Counted from the first letter of the stretch, positions 1-8,956 are shown. The stretch: 64,000 nt of DNA from an uncultured Christensenella sp. (GCA_910578545.1 CAJTPT010000001.1:310001-374000), one strand, 5' to 3'. Numbers and translations: made by a program. Notes: generated by a model not told the origin, from the letters alone.

Positions 1-1276
1 CCGTGCCGAACAATTTGACCGAGGGAAGCTCTGTGTCGGGAAACCCGCCGAAGCATGTTTCCAGTTCGGAATACTTTTCCTTGAGTTCGTTCAGCTTTAA
101 CACGATTGCGTCGTAGTCGGACTTGAGCGTGCTGTTTTGTAAAGACAGCTCGGTGTCCTCGTCGAAACTGTTGTAATCGGCTTCGTACTTGCGAAGCAGC
201 GTCCACAGCTCGTTTGTTATACCGTCGATATTGATATTGGTATCGCTCGGCTCAATCATGGTAGTGTAGCGCTTAAAGGTTTCTGATGTTACGTCGTTGA
301 GCTGAGTTTGGTCAAACACCTTATCGGCCATAGCCTTGTTGTAGTCGAGTATCGCCTTCACTACTGCGTCGAACTCGGTGGAAGCAAACTCTTCGGCAGC
401 GCGGGCTTGAGCAAAACCGGCGTCAAACTCGTAATGGTCGTTATCCACAAGTGTGTACGGATAGTTATCATAGCCGAGGTTGCTCGCCGCCAAGTACAGC
501 TTTAGTCTTTCGCCGCCTGCGCTCGGATCGGGCGGCGTGGACTGGGTAGTGAATACCATTTCCACAAGTCTGCCGTAGGCGTCCTTGTCGGGCAGGAACA
601 GCTTGTTGCGCAAGCCGTACGCCCAATCGTTGAAGTAGCCGCAAACTACGGCGTTGTTTTCGTACTCGTTGCCGATATTCTTAATGCCCGTCGCAAAGGT
701 GTAGCCGCCCATTGACGAAAAAACAACGGTAAAGGCAAACGCCCAAAGCGCGCCGCGTAGTGCGCCGACCAAAAATCCGAAAAGTCTGGTCAAAACAGTG
801 TTGCGCTTGCTCATAAACGTTTTGATAATAAACGTTACGATAATAAGGATAAAGCGCACCACAAAGAATATGCCGACGCCGACTATCGCCGAGAATATAA
901 GGAACGCACCGTAAAGGGCAAAGCCCTGAGTTTTATCGATCGTGACGTCCTTGGCGCTTTCGATAATATCAAAAATAGGTTTAGCAAAATTCTTGTACAG
1001 CGCGGACGATTCGTCCCACTTGCCGCCGACGCCGCCGTAAATCCACTGCGCAAGCGACCAGTGCGAGCCCTTGTCAAAGCCGTTACCCAAAACGAATTCC
1101 TTGATAACGTCTATGCCGAGCAAAGCTTCTGCAACGACGTTTGCCAAGAAGAACGCGAGCAAAAACGAGATAATAAATCCCGCAAGCGTTAGCGCGCTCT
1201 TTTTTACGCCCTTCACTACTCCGATAAGTCCGAGAAGAACCACCAAAGCAAGTATAGCTACGTCAATCCAAGACAT
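1..1276 (-). CDS. CvpA-family-like membrane protein, C-terminus cut off by window edge
   Basis: The reading frame is open from an ATG at 1276 to the window edge, giving at least 425 residues. The start is supported by a GGAGG site about 7 bases upstream. Hydrophobic segments lie near residues 5-22, 29-47, 119-152 and 166-188, followed by a long hydrophilic tail rich in charged residues. The four-helix N-terminal part with a Gly/Arg-rich fourth segment resembles the CvpA (colicin V production) family, whose bacterial members are small inner-membrane proteins of unclear function. The tail is much longer than in typical CvpA and I do not recognise it. It is divergent from the yyaC-like gene. The family call is moderate; the coding call is firm. 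Confidence 0.7.
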   Translation of the reverse strand, partial: MSWIDVAILALVVLLGLIGVVKGVKKSALTLAGFIISFLLAFFLANVVAEALLGIDVIKEFVLGNGFDKGSHWSLAQWIYGGVGGKWDESSALYKNFAKPIFDIIESAKDVTIDKTQGFALYGAFLIFSAIVGVGIFFVVRFILIIVTFIIKTFMSKRNTVLTRLFGFLVGALRGALWAFAFTVVFSSMGGYTFATGIKNIGNEYENNAVVCGYFNDWAYGLRNKLFLPDKDAYGRLVEMVFTTQSTPPDPSAGGERLKLYLAASNLGYDNYPYTLVDNDHYEFDAGFAQARAAEEFASTEFDAVVKAILDYNKAMADKVFDQTQLNDVTSETFKRYTTMIEPSDTNINIDGITNELWTLLRKYEADYNSFDEDTELSLQNSTLKSDYDAIVLKLNELKEKYSELETCFGGFPDTELPSVKLFGT

Positions 1277-1368
1277 AATTTTTATCCTCCGAACGATTAT
1301 TGCCCTGTCGCATTATTTTAGTCATGCTTTCCGTATATTCCGCCCGCCAAACGGGAAGAATCGCTTTT

Positions 1369-1893
1369 ATGAAAACCAACGAGATATTTATGCCCGAAAA
1401 CGTCGCGCTCGCGGCGCCGATAGATCGCGACTTTGAATTCGAGTGCGCCATGCTATCCTTGGGCAAGCTACCCGTAGTGCTTTGCATAGGCTCCGACCGC
1501 GTCACGGGCGACTGTTTGGGTCCGATCGTCGGGCAAATGCTCATCGAGCGCGGCGTAAACGCTTTTGTGTACGGAACGCTCAACCGCCCGATAACGGCGC
1601 TTAACCTCGCCGAAGCCGTCGAGCATATCAAACATGCTCACCCCGATAAAAAGGTACTCGCCGTCGACTCGTCGGTAGGTAAGCTGTCCGATGTCGGAAA
1701 AATCCGCGTGTCGTTCGGTGCGATTGCGCCCGGCAGCGCCGACGGAAAGAAGCTTCCCAAGGTGGGTGACGTGTCCGTTACCGCTACCGTCACCGACGCC
1801 AAAAAGACTCCGCTTTCGGCAGTACGGTTGGGCACGGTGTACGCGCTTGCTCAAACCATTTCGGCGCGCATAATAGCGGGACTTCAACCATAG
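1369..1893 (+). CDS. yyaC: YyaC-like sporulation protein (DUF1256)
   Basis: The 174-residue product carries a Gly-Ser-Asp-Arg-x-Thr-Gly-Asp signature near residues 41-48, followed by LGPIVG. This matches the DUF1256/YyaC family (GTDRSTGDSLGPLVG-type motif), which is related in fold to the germination protease GPR and restricted to spore formers. The ATG at 1369 is chosen because it is preceded by a GGGAAG site and because upstream in-frame ATG codons (1300, 1324) lack one; an ATG at 1390 is also possible. The gene is divergent from the CvpA-like gene, and no operon partner follows on the plus strand. Confidence 0.8.
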   Translation: MKTNEIFMPENVALAAPIDRDFEFECAMLSLGKLPVVLCIGSDRVTGDCLGPIVGQMLIERGVNAFVYGTLNRPITALNLAEAVEHIKHAHPDKKVLAVDSSVGKLSDVGKIRVSFGAIAPGSADGKKLPKVGDVSVTATVTDAKKTPLSAVRLGTVYALAQTISARIIAGLQP

Positions 1894-2060
1894 ACCGATA
1901 TCCACACGCTTACCCGATGCCGACATTGGGTATCTACTACCATTGTACACTATCCGCGTAAAAAAATCATTAATAAAAGATTAGAATTTGATTAGAAATT
2001 TTGCGACACAAGGGGCGGTAATCCGCTAACTATCCCTCATATTCGACTGTACGGTTAGGT

Positions 2061-2066
2061 TATAAT
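2061..2066 (+). promoter_or_regulatory. -10 box TATAAT placed 6 bases before the start codon
   Basis: A perfect TATAAT ends 6 bases before the ATG at 2073, so transcription would be expected to begin at about the A of the start codon. No Shine-Dalgarno sequence is present. The -35 region at 17 bp spacing is poor, so this is the weakest of the predicted leaderless promoters in the window. The preceding stretch 1894-2060 holds no other feature I can see. Confidence 0.5.
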
Positions 2067-2072
2067 GTATAC

Positions 2073-3200
2073 ATGAAGCTAAGTGAAACATTGGATAACG
2101 CTACCGTACACTCAACGTTGTTTTTTGACAACGCGCTTTCCGCTCTAAAATCCGCGTCGCCCGAGGGCAGTACCGTCTGTCTTGTCGGGTTTGACAGAGC
2201 GGATATTTTTTTGCGTGCGGGCTACCGCCTTGTAGAACGCGACGGCGACGTAGCAATTGCGCGCGGCGGCGAACGCGAGTTTAACGCAGCGCGAAAAACA
2301 AATTGCGCAAAGCTGATACTTGCCCCAACACACGGCTACCTATCCGCCGCTTCGGCGGTGTATAGAACGGTCGACCACGGCTTTGCCAAAAAATCGGTCG
2401 GCGCCATGCCGTACGCCGCGGTGTTTGACTCCGAAGATATCGATCCCAATCTCGCGTCGGTATTCGGCGAAATAATCGCGCTCGACTTGTGCGCGTTCGA
2501 TTCGGCTTTCGGCTCGCTCATGCGCGGCGAAAAACTCAACATAAGCCTGTGCACAGAGGTCGCGCGGATGGTTACCGACGTTACCGCCGCGCTCCGCCCG
2601 ATTGAAAAAACCCGTACCGAGCAGTCCAAAACGCTTGTTGCGTTCGCGCAAAAAGCGGCGAGCATAGTTGCCGCTCATCCCGAGCTTGCATACTCGTCGG
2701 GCGCGTGTCAGCTATCCGAAGCGTACAGAATGCTGTGCACCGCCGAGGACAGACCGCTCGGCATGCGCGGCGAAACCGAAGCGGTGCTCGGCGATTACGT
2801 GCTTGATTTTTACGTGAAAAGCTTTGGGCGCGGGGCAACCTTTCCGCCGGACAACAACAGACGGATAGACAGCCTTTGCACCTACTTTAACGCCGATGTA
2901 CGTCGCGCGTGCGTGCACACCACGCCGATCGCCCCGCCGCAAAACATGCGGCTTATGGAATACCGACTTAACGAATACAAGCCCGAGCTTGTAAGACTGC
3001 TCGTCGAAGCGCAACAGCGCAAGACCGCCGCACGGCAGGTGTTTAGACGCCTGTACCCGGACGACGGATATTGTCTAAAATCGCTCGTCGACAAAACGGA
3101 TATTCCCCTTCTTTTGGCGCTCGCACCCGACGTGTTCGCGGCAGACAGTATGCTGTCGTACATAAAACAAACGGGCAACCTCGAAAGATACATTGTGTAA
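2073..3200 (+). CDS. Hypothetical protein, possibly a diverged iron-ADH/dehydroquinate-synthase-like protein
   Basis: This is a 375-residue soluble protein. An Ala-Arg-Gly-Gly-Glu segment near residue 68 sits where Fe-dependent alcohol and glycerol-phosphate dehydrogenases have the GGGxxxD nucleotide loop. A later APTHGYLSAASAVY segment resembles the substrate-proximal PT-(S/A) loop of that superfamily. Both motifs are degenerate, and a His-rich metal site is not obvious, so enzymatic activity is doubtful. It lies alone on the plus strand. It has no ribosome binding site and a -10 box directly before its ATG. The stop codon abuts an AATTCGGAATT-type intergenic repeat. The family assignment is a weak inference; the coding call is good. 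Confidence 0.6.
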   Translation: MKLSETLDNATVHSTLFFDNALSALKSASPEGSTVCLVGFDRADIFLRAGYRLVERDGDVAIARGGEREFNAARKTNCAKLILAPTHGYLSAASAVYRTVDHGFAKKSVGAMPYAAVFDSEDIDPNLASVFGEIIALDLCAFDSAFGSLMRGEKLNISLCTEVARMVTDVTAALRPIEKTRTEQSKTLVAFAQKAASIVAAHPELAYSSGACQLSEAYRMLCTAEDRPLGMRGETEAVLGDYVLDFYVKSFGRGATFPPDNNRRIDSLCTYFNADVRRACVHTTPIAPPQNMRLMEYRLNEYKPELVRLLVEAQQRKTAARQVFRRLYPDDGYCLKSLVDKTDIPLLLALAPDVFAADSMLSYIKQTGNLERYIV

Positions 3201-3303
3201 TTCGGAATTGAGAATTGTTGACCGCTTCGCGGTGATTTTATTATAGTTGTCCACCACCGGAGAACCCGAATTGTGCGCGGCTGTATTCTGTCGCACAATC
3301 CGC

Positions 3304-3509
3304 TTTGTTGTCCCCCTTGGGGGAAACGTCACGAGCCTGCGAGTGACAAAGGGGTTGCGGTAAACAACATTAATAAGGGCGCAACGCGCAATCCGTTAAT
3401 TCCGAATTCCTAATTCCTAATTCCGAATTCCGAATTAAATCATGCCGCTACATAACCCCTTTCGACGGCTCGTTCCTCGCCGCCACTTTCCCCAAGGGGG
3501 ACAACAAAA
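3304..3509. repeat. Long imperfect inverted repeat (MITE-like) with nested AATTCCGAATT repeats
   Basis: Two arms of about 57 bp, 3304-3360 and 3452-3509, are imperfect reverse complements of each other. Each begins with TTGTTGTCCCCCTTGGGG and ends near AAAGGGGTT. Between them, at 3397-3437, lie several tandem AATTCCGAATT-type units. There is no coding potential. The architecture resembles small non-autonomous mobile elements or a cruciform-forming intergenic repeat. It fills the gap between two converging genes. Confidence 0.65.
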
Positions 3510-3516
3510 AATGATA

Positions 3517-3538
3517 AGAGCGCGGCTTGCCGCGCTCT
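3517..3538 (-). terminator. Rho-independent terminator of the beta-propeller gene
   Basis: A perfect 10-bp stem (AGAGCGCGGC and its complement) with a 2-base loop lies just past the stop codon of the minus-strand gene at 3561. A T-rich tract follows on the minus strand about 8 bases later. The plus-strand face also ends in TTT, so it could act in both directions. Confidence 0.7.
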
Positions 3539-3560
3539 TTAATTTATCATACTCTAATTC

Positions 3561-5504
3561 TTAATTAATCTTAACCACCCTAAATCCGTCTATCTCGTTA
3601 TAGCCGTCCTCTTCAAAGATATACGCGTAGCCGTCGACTATAATCGCGCGCATATCGTCCAAGCAGGTCGAATCCATTTTGACCGAAGCAAACTCGGTAA
3701 GATTATATCCGTCGTAGAGGAAAATCGCGTACCGCGCGGCGTACTCGTGATAATCGTCGAGTATGCCCAATCCGACAATTCCGTTTTTCGCGTCGATTAG
3801 GTGCGCCTTAAAATCGGAAGAAAAGCGTACGTTATTCTCTTCATACTTGGCTACCGAGGCGACGGCGCTGTCCGTTTGCTCGTACAGCTCGATTTTAAGC
3901 GTTTGCGTTGTGTCGCCGTAGCCGATACCGAGCAAGCTGTTAAAGGCAAATTTATTTAACGACAGCGAGTAGCCCGGAATGGTGCCGGTGTCCGTGTAAG
4001 TGATGTTCCCGTAGTCCGAAAGATCGAAGACGTACACGGGGTCGGTGTTGACAATCCGCACTTCCGCGGTGCACACATACGCGGTATCGCCGTCGAACCT
4101 CGCCGACCTGACCGACTCGCCGACGGGCGCAAAGTCCACGACCTTGCCGACTACTTCGAGGGTATCGAGGTCGTAGCAGTACAGCATACACCTATTGCGG
4201 AACACGCCGGTGAACGGGTCGGGAGCGTCTTTGTCAAGCACATACCCGTTTTCGATAAAGCTAACCGTAGTGACCGCGCGGAGCACGCCCTCGTACTCGT
4301 CCAAGCTGTAGCGGTTGAGCACCGTGCCTGCCGCAGTTACCGCGCGCGTTTTGCCGAACTCACCGTTATTGTACGGCACGATACGAATTTCGCTCTCGCT
4401 GTACGAGTAACAAAGCTTATACTCGTTGTCGGTCTTTACGCGCTTTTCGTATTGTCGGGTGGCAAAAAGGTTATTTTCCGAAACGTACACGTCATCCGAG
4501 AATGACAACAGCGCAACCGAGTCAATCGGCTCGAGCTTGCCGTCGAGCGAGCTGATAACGGTGTACCGCGCACTGTCGGCGCCGTTCGGACAAACGATGT
4601 CCTCGGCAAGCAACGGCTTTAACTCGCCCAACCCGCCGACCTGCGGAACATACGCCGACACATTGCCGAAGTCCACGTTATACCGCACGACAAAGTCGGT
4701 TACAACAAGCATGTTGCCGTCAACGAGACGCGAACCGACATAGCTGCCCGAGATATACGTCCTGTCGGTTTCTTGTACGTTAGACAGGTCGGACACGTCC
4801 AAACTGATAACCGTGGTATACAGCAAACGGGTTTCATACTCATAGCTAGGCATTATTATAGTAACTGTGCCCAAATCGTCGCTTAAATACATCTCGCGCG
4901 AGCCGACGTATCTGAACGACATGCCCTTATCGGGCACAACGGTATACTCTGTCACCTGTTTGGACTTTTCGCCTTCAATCGAATAAACGCGAAGATTTAA
5001 TACGTCCGAGCCGTTAACAATCGTGACGTTGCCGCCGGCGCTATCCATAACCACGTCGTGACTGCCGTACGTATAGCCGAGGTAAAAAATATGCGTGTCG
5101 CTGCGTTTGAACAAATCGCCCTCGATAACGCCGTCCGTCTGATTGAGCGTAGTTTCCCGATAGCTATTGTCGCCGTCGCTATCGTCGGGCGCGCCCATAC
5201 TGTCGTTGGGTGCGCTTGCGCCCGCCTTGAACATATCGCCGAACCATTCTTTAAAATTGTTGGTCTTGTGCGGCGAGTAAGTCATTCCGTAAAGCTTTTG
5301 GATAACGCCGTAATATTGGCTGGATTTGTACTTGGATATGTCCGTATCGCCGACGGTGTACGGCACGAACAGCACGAGGTTGAACGCGAGTAGCGCCGCC
5401 GCCGCGCTTGACATGATAGCTATAAACTTTATTTTTTTGCGAGTTTGACGCTTGGCTTCCGCTTTTTTAAGAATGCTCTCTGTTCGCTCTTTAGACGTCT
5501 TCAT
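3561..5504 (-). CDS. Membrane-anchored beta-propeller domain protein, probable sigma-factor partner
   Basis: The 647-residue product has a basic cytoplasmic N-terminus (about 25 residues), one transmembrane segment near residues 26-50, and a large extracytoplasmic region. The segment around residues 110-130 (TLNQTDGVIEGDLFK...) resembles the VEGVDEADIVKTDG-type signature of the secreted C-terminal beta-propeller family (PF09826). The gene overlaps the upstream ECF sigma factor gene by 14 bases, so the two are translationally coupled. That arrangement suggests the short N-terminal cytoplasmic tail acts as an anti-sigma determinant and the propeller as the external sensor; this role is inferred. 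No zinc-binding ZAS motif is visible. Confidence 0.8.
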   Translation of the reverse strand: MKTSKERTESILKKAEAKRQTRKKIKFIAIMSSAAAALLAFNLVLFVPYTVGDTDISKYKSSQYYGVIQKLYGMTYSPHKTNNFKEWFGDMFKAGASAPNDSMGAPDDSDGDNSYRETTLNQTDGVIEGDLFKRSDTHIFYLGYTYGSHDVVMDSAGGNVTIVNGSDVLNLRVYSIEGEKSKQVTEYTVVPDKGMSFRYVGSREMYLSDDLGTVTIIMPSYEYETRLLYTTVISLDVSDLSNVQETDRTYISGSYVGSRLVDGNMLVVTDFVVRYNVDFGNVSAYVPQVGGLGELKPLLAEDIVCPNGADSARYTVISSLDGKLEPIDSVALLSFSDDVYVSENNLFATRQYEKRVKTDNEYKLCYSYSESEIRIVPYNNGEFGKTRAVTAAGTVLNRYSLDEYEGVLRAVTTVSFIENGYVLDKDAPDPFTGVFRNRCMLYCYDLDTLEVVGKVVDFAPVGESVRSARFDGDTAYVCTAEVRIVNTDPVYVFDLSDYGNITYTDTGTIPGYSLSLNKFAFNSLLGIGYGDTTQTLKIELYEQTDSAVASVAKYEENNVRFSSDFKAHLIDAKNGIVGLGILDDYHEYAARYAIFLYDGYNLTEFASVKMDSTCLDDMRAIIVDGYAYIFEEDGYNEIDGFRVVKIN

Positions 5505-6039
5505 AACCGATACCTTCCTTAATGAGAATTTCTTTGAGGGCGGCTTTGGCGCGTGCCGTAAGATTATATATCTGCTTCTTGTTCTTGCCGAGGCTTTTGC
5601 GCACCTCGTCCGCCGTAAAGCCTTGGTAGTACGTAAGATACAGCACGGTGCGGTAGTCCTGCGGAAGAGAAAGCATAGCCTTGTATACCTTTTGGTCGCG
5701 AACGGCTTTCACCGCGTCCCCTTCCACGTCGACGCAAGCGGCAAACTCGCGGGCGCCCGACAGGCTCGCTTCGCGCCTGCGCTTGCGCAATAGGTCTAAG
5801 CACTTGTTGCGCGCTATCCTAAACAGATACGCCTCGAACGGCGAACGGGCTTCAAACCTTTTGCGCTTGACAATAAGCGTGGCAAACGTGTCTTCCATTA
5901 CGTCTTCCGCCGCAGAAAAATCGTGCAGAAAACAATAAGCGTAACCAATAAGACTGTCGCCGTACCCGATAACGAGCTGCTCGAGCGCCCCGTTATCCCC
6001 ACGCAAATATCTATCGTACAATTCGGTTGCGCGTTCCAT
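5491..6039 (-). CDS. ECF-type RNA polymerase sigma factor
   Basis: The 182-residue protein contains only sigma regions 2 and 4. Region 2 spans about residues 20-85 (YAYCFLHDFSAAEDVMEDTF, then the RIARNKCLDLLR promoter-melting helix). Region 4 spans about residues 125-175, with a LPQDYRTVLYLTYYQGF helix and a helix-turn-helix near KSLGKNKKQIYNLTARAK. The ATG at 6039 follows a GGAGGGG site. The downstream partner is a membrane beta-propeller protein. The promoters it recognises cannot be deduced here; autoregulation is typical of the group, but no clear ECF-type promoter was identified upstream. Confidence 0.9.
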   Translation of the reverse strand: MERATELYDRYLRGDNGALEQLVIGYGDSLIGYAYCFLHDFSAAEDVMEDTFATLIVKRKRFEARSPFEAYLFRIARNKCLDLLRKRRREASLSGAREFAACVDVEGDAVKAVRDQKVYKAMLSLPQDYRTVLYLTYYQGFTADEVRKSLGKNKKQIYNLTARAKAALKEILIKEGIGYEDV

Positions 6040-6181
6040 CGCCCCTCCGAAAGAGTCTACTTTACCCTTTCTGCATAAATAACGTTTAAGTCAAAGGTTT
6101 TACTCGTTAAAAATAGAAAAATATAGGTAACCGACAAAGAATCGGCGGTTACGTAAAATCACGCAATCGCGCCCCAAAGTG

Positions 6182-6304
6182 TTATTTTAAAAGCTTTTCC
6201 AATGTTTTTGTCTGCTTATTATTCTCGATCGGTTGGAAAGCATAATCGTTCCTACCGATTGCCAAAGCTTCTCTTCCGCCCTCTTCAAATGCGATGGCTA
6301 TCAT
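6182..6304 (-). CDS. Possible 40-residue small protein or gene fragment
   Basis: A short frame starting MIAIAFEEGGREALAIGR and ending KTLEKLLK looks protein-like in composition. The frame is open for nine further codons upstream of the ATG (ending at a TAA), without an ATG. A near-consensus promoter lies 30-60 bases upstream. There is no good Shine-Dalgarno next to the ATG, so it may be the remnant C-terminus of a lost gene rather than a functional small protein. I do not recognise the sequence. It occupies the otherwise gene-free gap 6040-6488. Confidence 0.35.
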   Translation of the reverse strand: MIAIAFEEGGREALAIGRNDYAFQPIENNKQTKTLEKLLK

Positions 6305-6333
6305 TGCGACATTAAACTTAGTATACTCCGCTT

Positions 6334-6362
6334 ATTATCACAGATTTTGCCCGCAATGTCAA
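6334..6362 (-). promoter_or_regulatory. Near-consensus promoter TTGACA-17 bp-GATAAT
   Basis: The -35 box TTGACA is at 6357-6362 and the -10 box GATAAT at 6334-6339, with a 17-bp spacer, reading on the minus strand. Transcription would begin near 6327 and run into the short frame at 6182-6304. Such a good promoter in front of an apparently tiny gene is notable. Confidence 0.6.
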
Positions 6363-6420
6363 TTATTTAAAGGAAGCGCCGACGATAGTTTCTTATTATG
6401 CCATAAAAAACGGATAAAAA

Positions 6421-6447
6421 ACAACCCCGTGTTTTCGACGGGGTTGT
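6421..6447 (-). terminator. Rho-independent terminator of the ABC exporter operon
   Basis: A 10-bp perfect stem (ACAACCCCGT and its complement) with a 7-base loop is followed on the minus strand by six T residues. It lies about 40 bases past the stop of the ABC permease gene. Confidence 0.85.
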
Positions 6448-6488
6448 ATGCGTTTTAATATAGATTTTATTAAAGCCGTTATCGTGCT

Positions 6489-8048
6489 TTACAGCGGCAA
6501 ATCCTTTTTATCGAAGATGAGCGCGCCGCAAACGTAGCAGACAACGCCGATGACGGCGAGGATCGCCCACTTCCACAGATACGCGAGCGTGCCTTCCAAA
6601 ATGGACACAACGTCGAACAGCGAAATTATGCTGACGTAGTTAAACGCGTTGAGCGCGCTCATTCTTATAATGGAAGGAAGCACCGGCGAGCCGAACAGAC
6701 CGAGCATTGTTGCCACAAGGAAGAACATATTAAGTCCGCCGCCCAACGCCATGGAATGCTTACTGCGGTTGAACTTGCACGAAGCGAGGAAGCAAATCCC
6801 GCTCATTGCGAACATAACGAGGAATGCGCCGAGATTGATAAGAAGAAGCTTGCCGTAGTCGAGCCCCGTGTTAACGTCGACGATTGCAAAGCATATGACG
6901 CTTGCAAGCGTCGTGCAAAGGAACATGGCAAACAGCGAACCGATCAAATACATAGCCTGTGTAAACGTCACTTCCTTGCGCCTGGTGCCCGAGCTTAATA
7001 CGTACGCCATGGACCCGCTGTCCACCTGCCCCGCGATAAGCGCGTTGGACGACATTATCATGTAGATTATAGGCAACAGCAGTCCCGCCATTTTAAAGAA
7101 TATCGACCCGACGAGCGTGCCGTACAAATCGGCCTGACCTATTTCCATAAGCGCGTCGGACACGTCGGACGGCAGGCTTGCAAGCAAGCTCGCGGCGCAA
7201 CGGCCTTTGACATCGGCTTTGATACTCTCTTCGGTTTCGCCGTCCTTTATGTTGTCGAGCCGATATTTAAGATTGGCGCGGTAATCGACAACTACGCTTT
7301 GCGCAACGCTCTTAACGTATGAGTAATCGCCGAAGCCGAACTCGTCGAACTGTTCCTTAGTCACGCCGTAGTCGCTTAAAACGTCGAGTATGAGCTGAAT
7401 ATTGTCATCCTTAATGAGATTGCCCGCAAGGAACATCGAACTGTAATTCATTACGTACTTTCCGCGTTCCTCGGCGTACCGATCCGAGCCCGAAATCAGG
7501 TCGGGCAAAAGCGCGTCGTAGCGCGGCGGATCTTCACCCCAGGACTTGTAATCCTCGTCAAACATATACTTGCCGGGCGCGGTCATGGGGTTGAGCACGT
7601 AGAATATTGCGCCCTTTATTTCAAGCGCCTCTCTTGAGTCGGCGGCATAGCCGAGCTCTTGTATTAGCGCGGCGTAATACCCCGATTCGAGGTCGAGCGC
7701 CGCCTTTGCGTACGCTACGGTCTGCGCCTGTGCGGCGGCTTGTTCCTGCGTCGCGCCGGACTGCAATGCCTGAGCGTACGCCGCGGCAAATTCGGTTTTG
7801 AACTTGTTGTCAAAGTGGTCGAGCGCCGAATCGGCTAAGTCGTAATAATTGATAGCGCGGTTTTCCGTTTGCGATGTAAGCTCGCCCTTTATAACGGCGT
7901 TTTCTATCGCCGCCTTGGTTTCGCCCAAACTGCCGTTGCCCGCAATGAGCATTACGCAGCAGAGCATAAAGCACACCGCAACGGTAATGATTATCCACAT
8001 TATGCCGTTCGCCTTGCACGATTGCTTAAAAAGTGATTTACTGAACAT
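6489..8048 (-). CDS. ABC transporter permease, ABC-2 type
   Basis: The 519-residue membrane protein has an N-terminal transmembrane helix (about residues 16-37) and an extracytoplasmic domain of roughly 280 residues. That domain contains an Ala/Gln-rich coiled segment near residues 90-110. A block of about five to six transmembrane helices follows at residues 320-515. This layout fits ABC-2 exporter permeases that work with cytoplasmic ATPases. It lies 2 bases downstream of one ATPase gene, and the two ATPase genes overlap, so the three form one transcription unit ending at the terminator at 6421. The substrate is unknown; resistance to or export of a drug or peptide is the usual guess because a TetR gene lies upstream. 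Confidence 0.82.
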   Translation of the reverse strand: MFSKSLFKQSCKANGIMWIIITVAVCFMLCCVMLIAGNGSLGETKAAIENAVIKGELTSQTENRAINYYDLADSALDHFDNKFKTEFAAAYAQALQSGATQEQAAAQAQTVAYAKAALDLESGYYAALIQELGYAADSREALEIKGAIFYVLNPMTAPGKYMFDEDYKSWGEDPPRYDALLPDLISGSDRYAEERGKYVMNYSSMFLAGNLIKDDNIQLILDVLSDYGVTKEQFDEFGFGDYSYVKSVAQSVVVDYRANLKYRLDNIKDGETEESIKADVKGRCAASLLASLPSDVSDALMEIGQADLYGTLVGSIFFKMAGLLLPIIYMIMSSNALIAGQVDSGSMAYVLSSGTRRKEVTFTQAMYLIGSLFAMFLCTTLASVICFAIVDVNTGLDYGKLLLINLGAFLVMFAMSGICFLASCKFNRSKHSMALGGGLNMFFLVATMLGLFGSPVLPSIIRMSALNAFNYVSIISLFDVVSILEGTLAYLWKWAILAVIGVVCYVCGALIFDKKDLPL

Positions 8049-8050
8049 AC

Positions 8051-8956
8051 TTAAATCTCCTTTACCGAATTCAACACGGTTTTAAAATGTTTTTCGAGGT
8101 TATAGTCGACCTCGGTTATAAACTTGACGTCGTAGCTTTTCAGGCTTTTAAACAGCCTGCATATTTGCTCGCGCGGCAAAGCTACCGTTATTTGGTTGTA
8201 CTGCCGTTGGTCGCGCACTATCTTGTACCCCGCCGCTCTAAACGCGGTGTAGTCCTTTTCGTTATTGAACTCGATTTTGAATTCCTTTTCGGGGCGATTG
8301 GTTATTTCAGCCATGACGGCTACGTCCGCTATGCGCCCGTTATGTATCAGCGCAACGCGGTCGCACGTGGTTTCGAGCTCGCCGAACATATGACTGCTCA
8401 TGAATATCGTTTTACCCTTACGGCGCTCTTCGCGAATGATTTCCAAAAACGCGTCGCGCATCAGCGGGTCTAGGCCTGTCGTAGGCTCGTCGAGGATTAT
8501 TATTTCGGGGTCTGCCATCAGCGCCGCCACGATAGCCGTTTTCTGCTTCATGCCCTTGCTCATTCGCTTAAGCGGCGCGCGCGGGTCGAGCTGAAGCTTT
8601 TCGATTATTTTTTCGGCATAGCCCATGTCGGTTACGCCCAAAAATTCCGCTTGGCTCTTTAGGAAGTCAACGCCCGTCGACAGGTCGGGAAAGGCTATTT
8701 CGCCCGGCACGTAGCCTATGTGCTTTACTATCTCGCTCGAGTGCGCCCACGATTCCAGACCGTTTACCGTTACGCTTCCGCTCGTCGGTTGCAAAAAGCC
8801 CATGATGTTGCGTATTGTGGTCGTTTTGCCACTGCCGTTAGTGCCGGCAAAACCGAGCATTTCTCCGCGGTGAACCGTTAGCGTTATGTCGAATATTCCT
8901 CGACCCTCGCCGTAGTCCTTGGTGAGTCCACGCATTACTATTATCGGTTCGTTCAT
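8051..8956 (-). CDS. ABC transporter ATP-binding protein
   Basis: The 301-residue protein has Walker A GTNGSGKTTT near residue 40, signature-like MSKGMKQK near residue 137, Walker B IIILDEPTTGLDP near residue 160 and the switch His in SSHMF near residue 193. The C-terminal 80 residues form an accessory domain of the kind found on bacitracin/antibiotic-type exporter ATPases. It overlaps the following ATPase gene by 4 bases (ATGA) and is followed after 2 bases by the permease. It probably energises export across the membrane together with its neighbours. Confidence 0.88.
   Translation of the reverse strand: MNEPIIVMRGLTKDYGEGRGIFDITLTVHRGEMLGFAGTNGSGKTTTIRNIMGFLQPTSGSVTVNGLESWAHSSEIVKHIGYVPGEIAFPDLSTGVDFLKSQAEFLGVTDMGYAEKIIEKLQLDPRAPLKRMSKGMKQKTAIVAALMADPEIIILDEPTTGLDPLMRDAFLEIIREERRKGKTIFMSSHMFGELETTCDRVALIHNGRIADVAVMAEITNRPEKEFKIEFNNEKDYTAFRAAGYKIVRDQRQYNQITVALPREQICRLFKSLKSYDVKFITEVDYNLEKHFKTVLNSVKEI

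Noticed and set aside
1300..1368. Longer N-terminus for the yyaC-like protein
   Set aside because: Upstream ATG codons lack a ribosome binding site, and the extra residues are not typical of the family.
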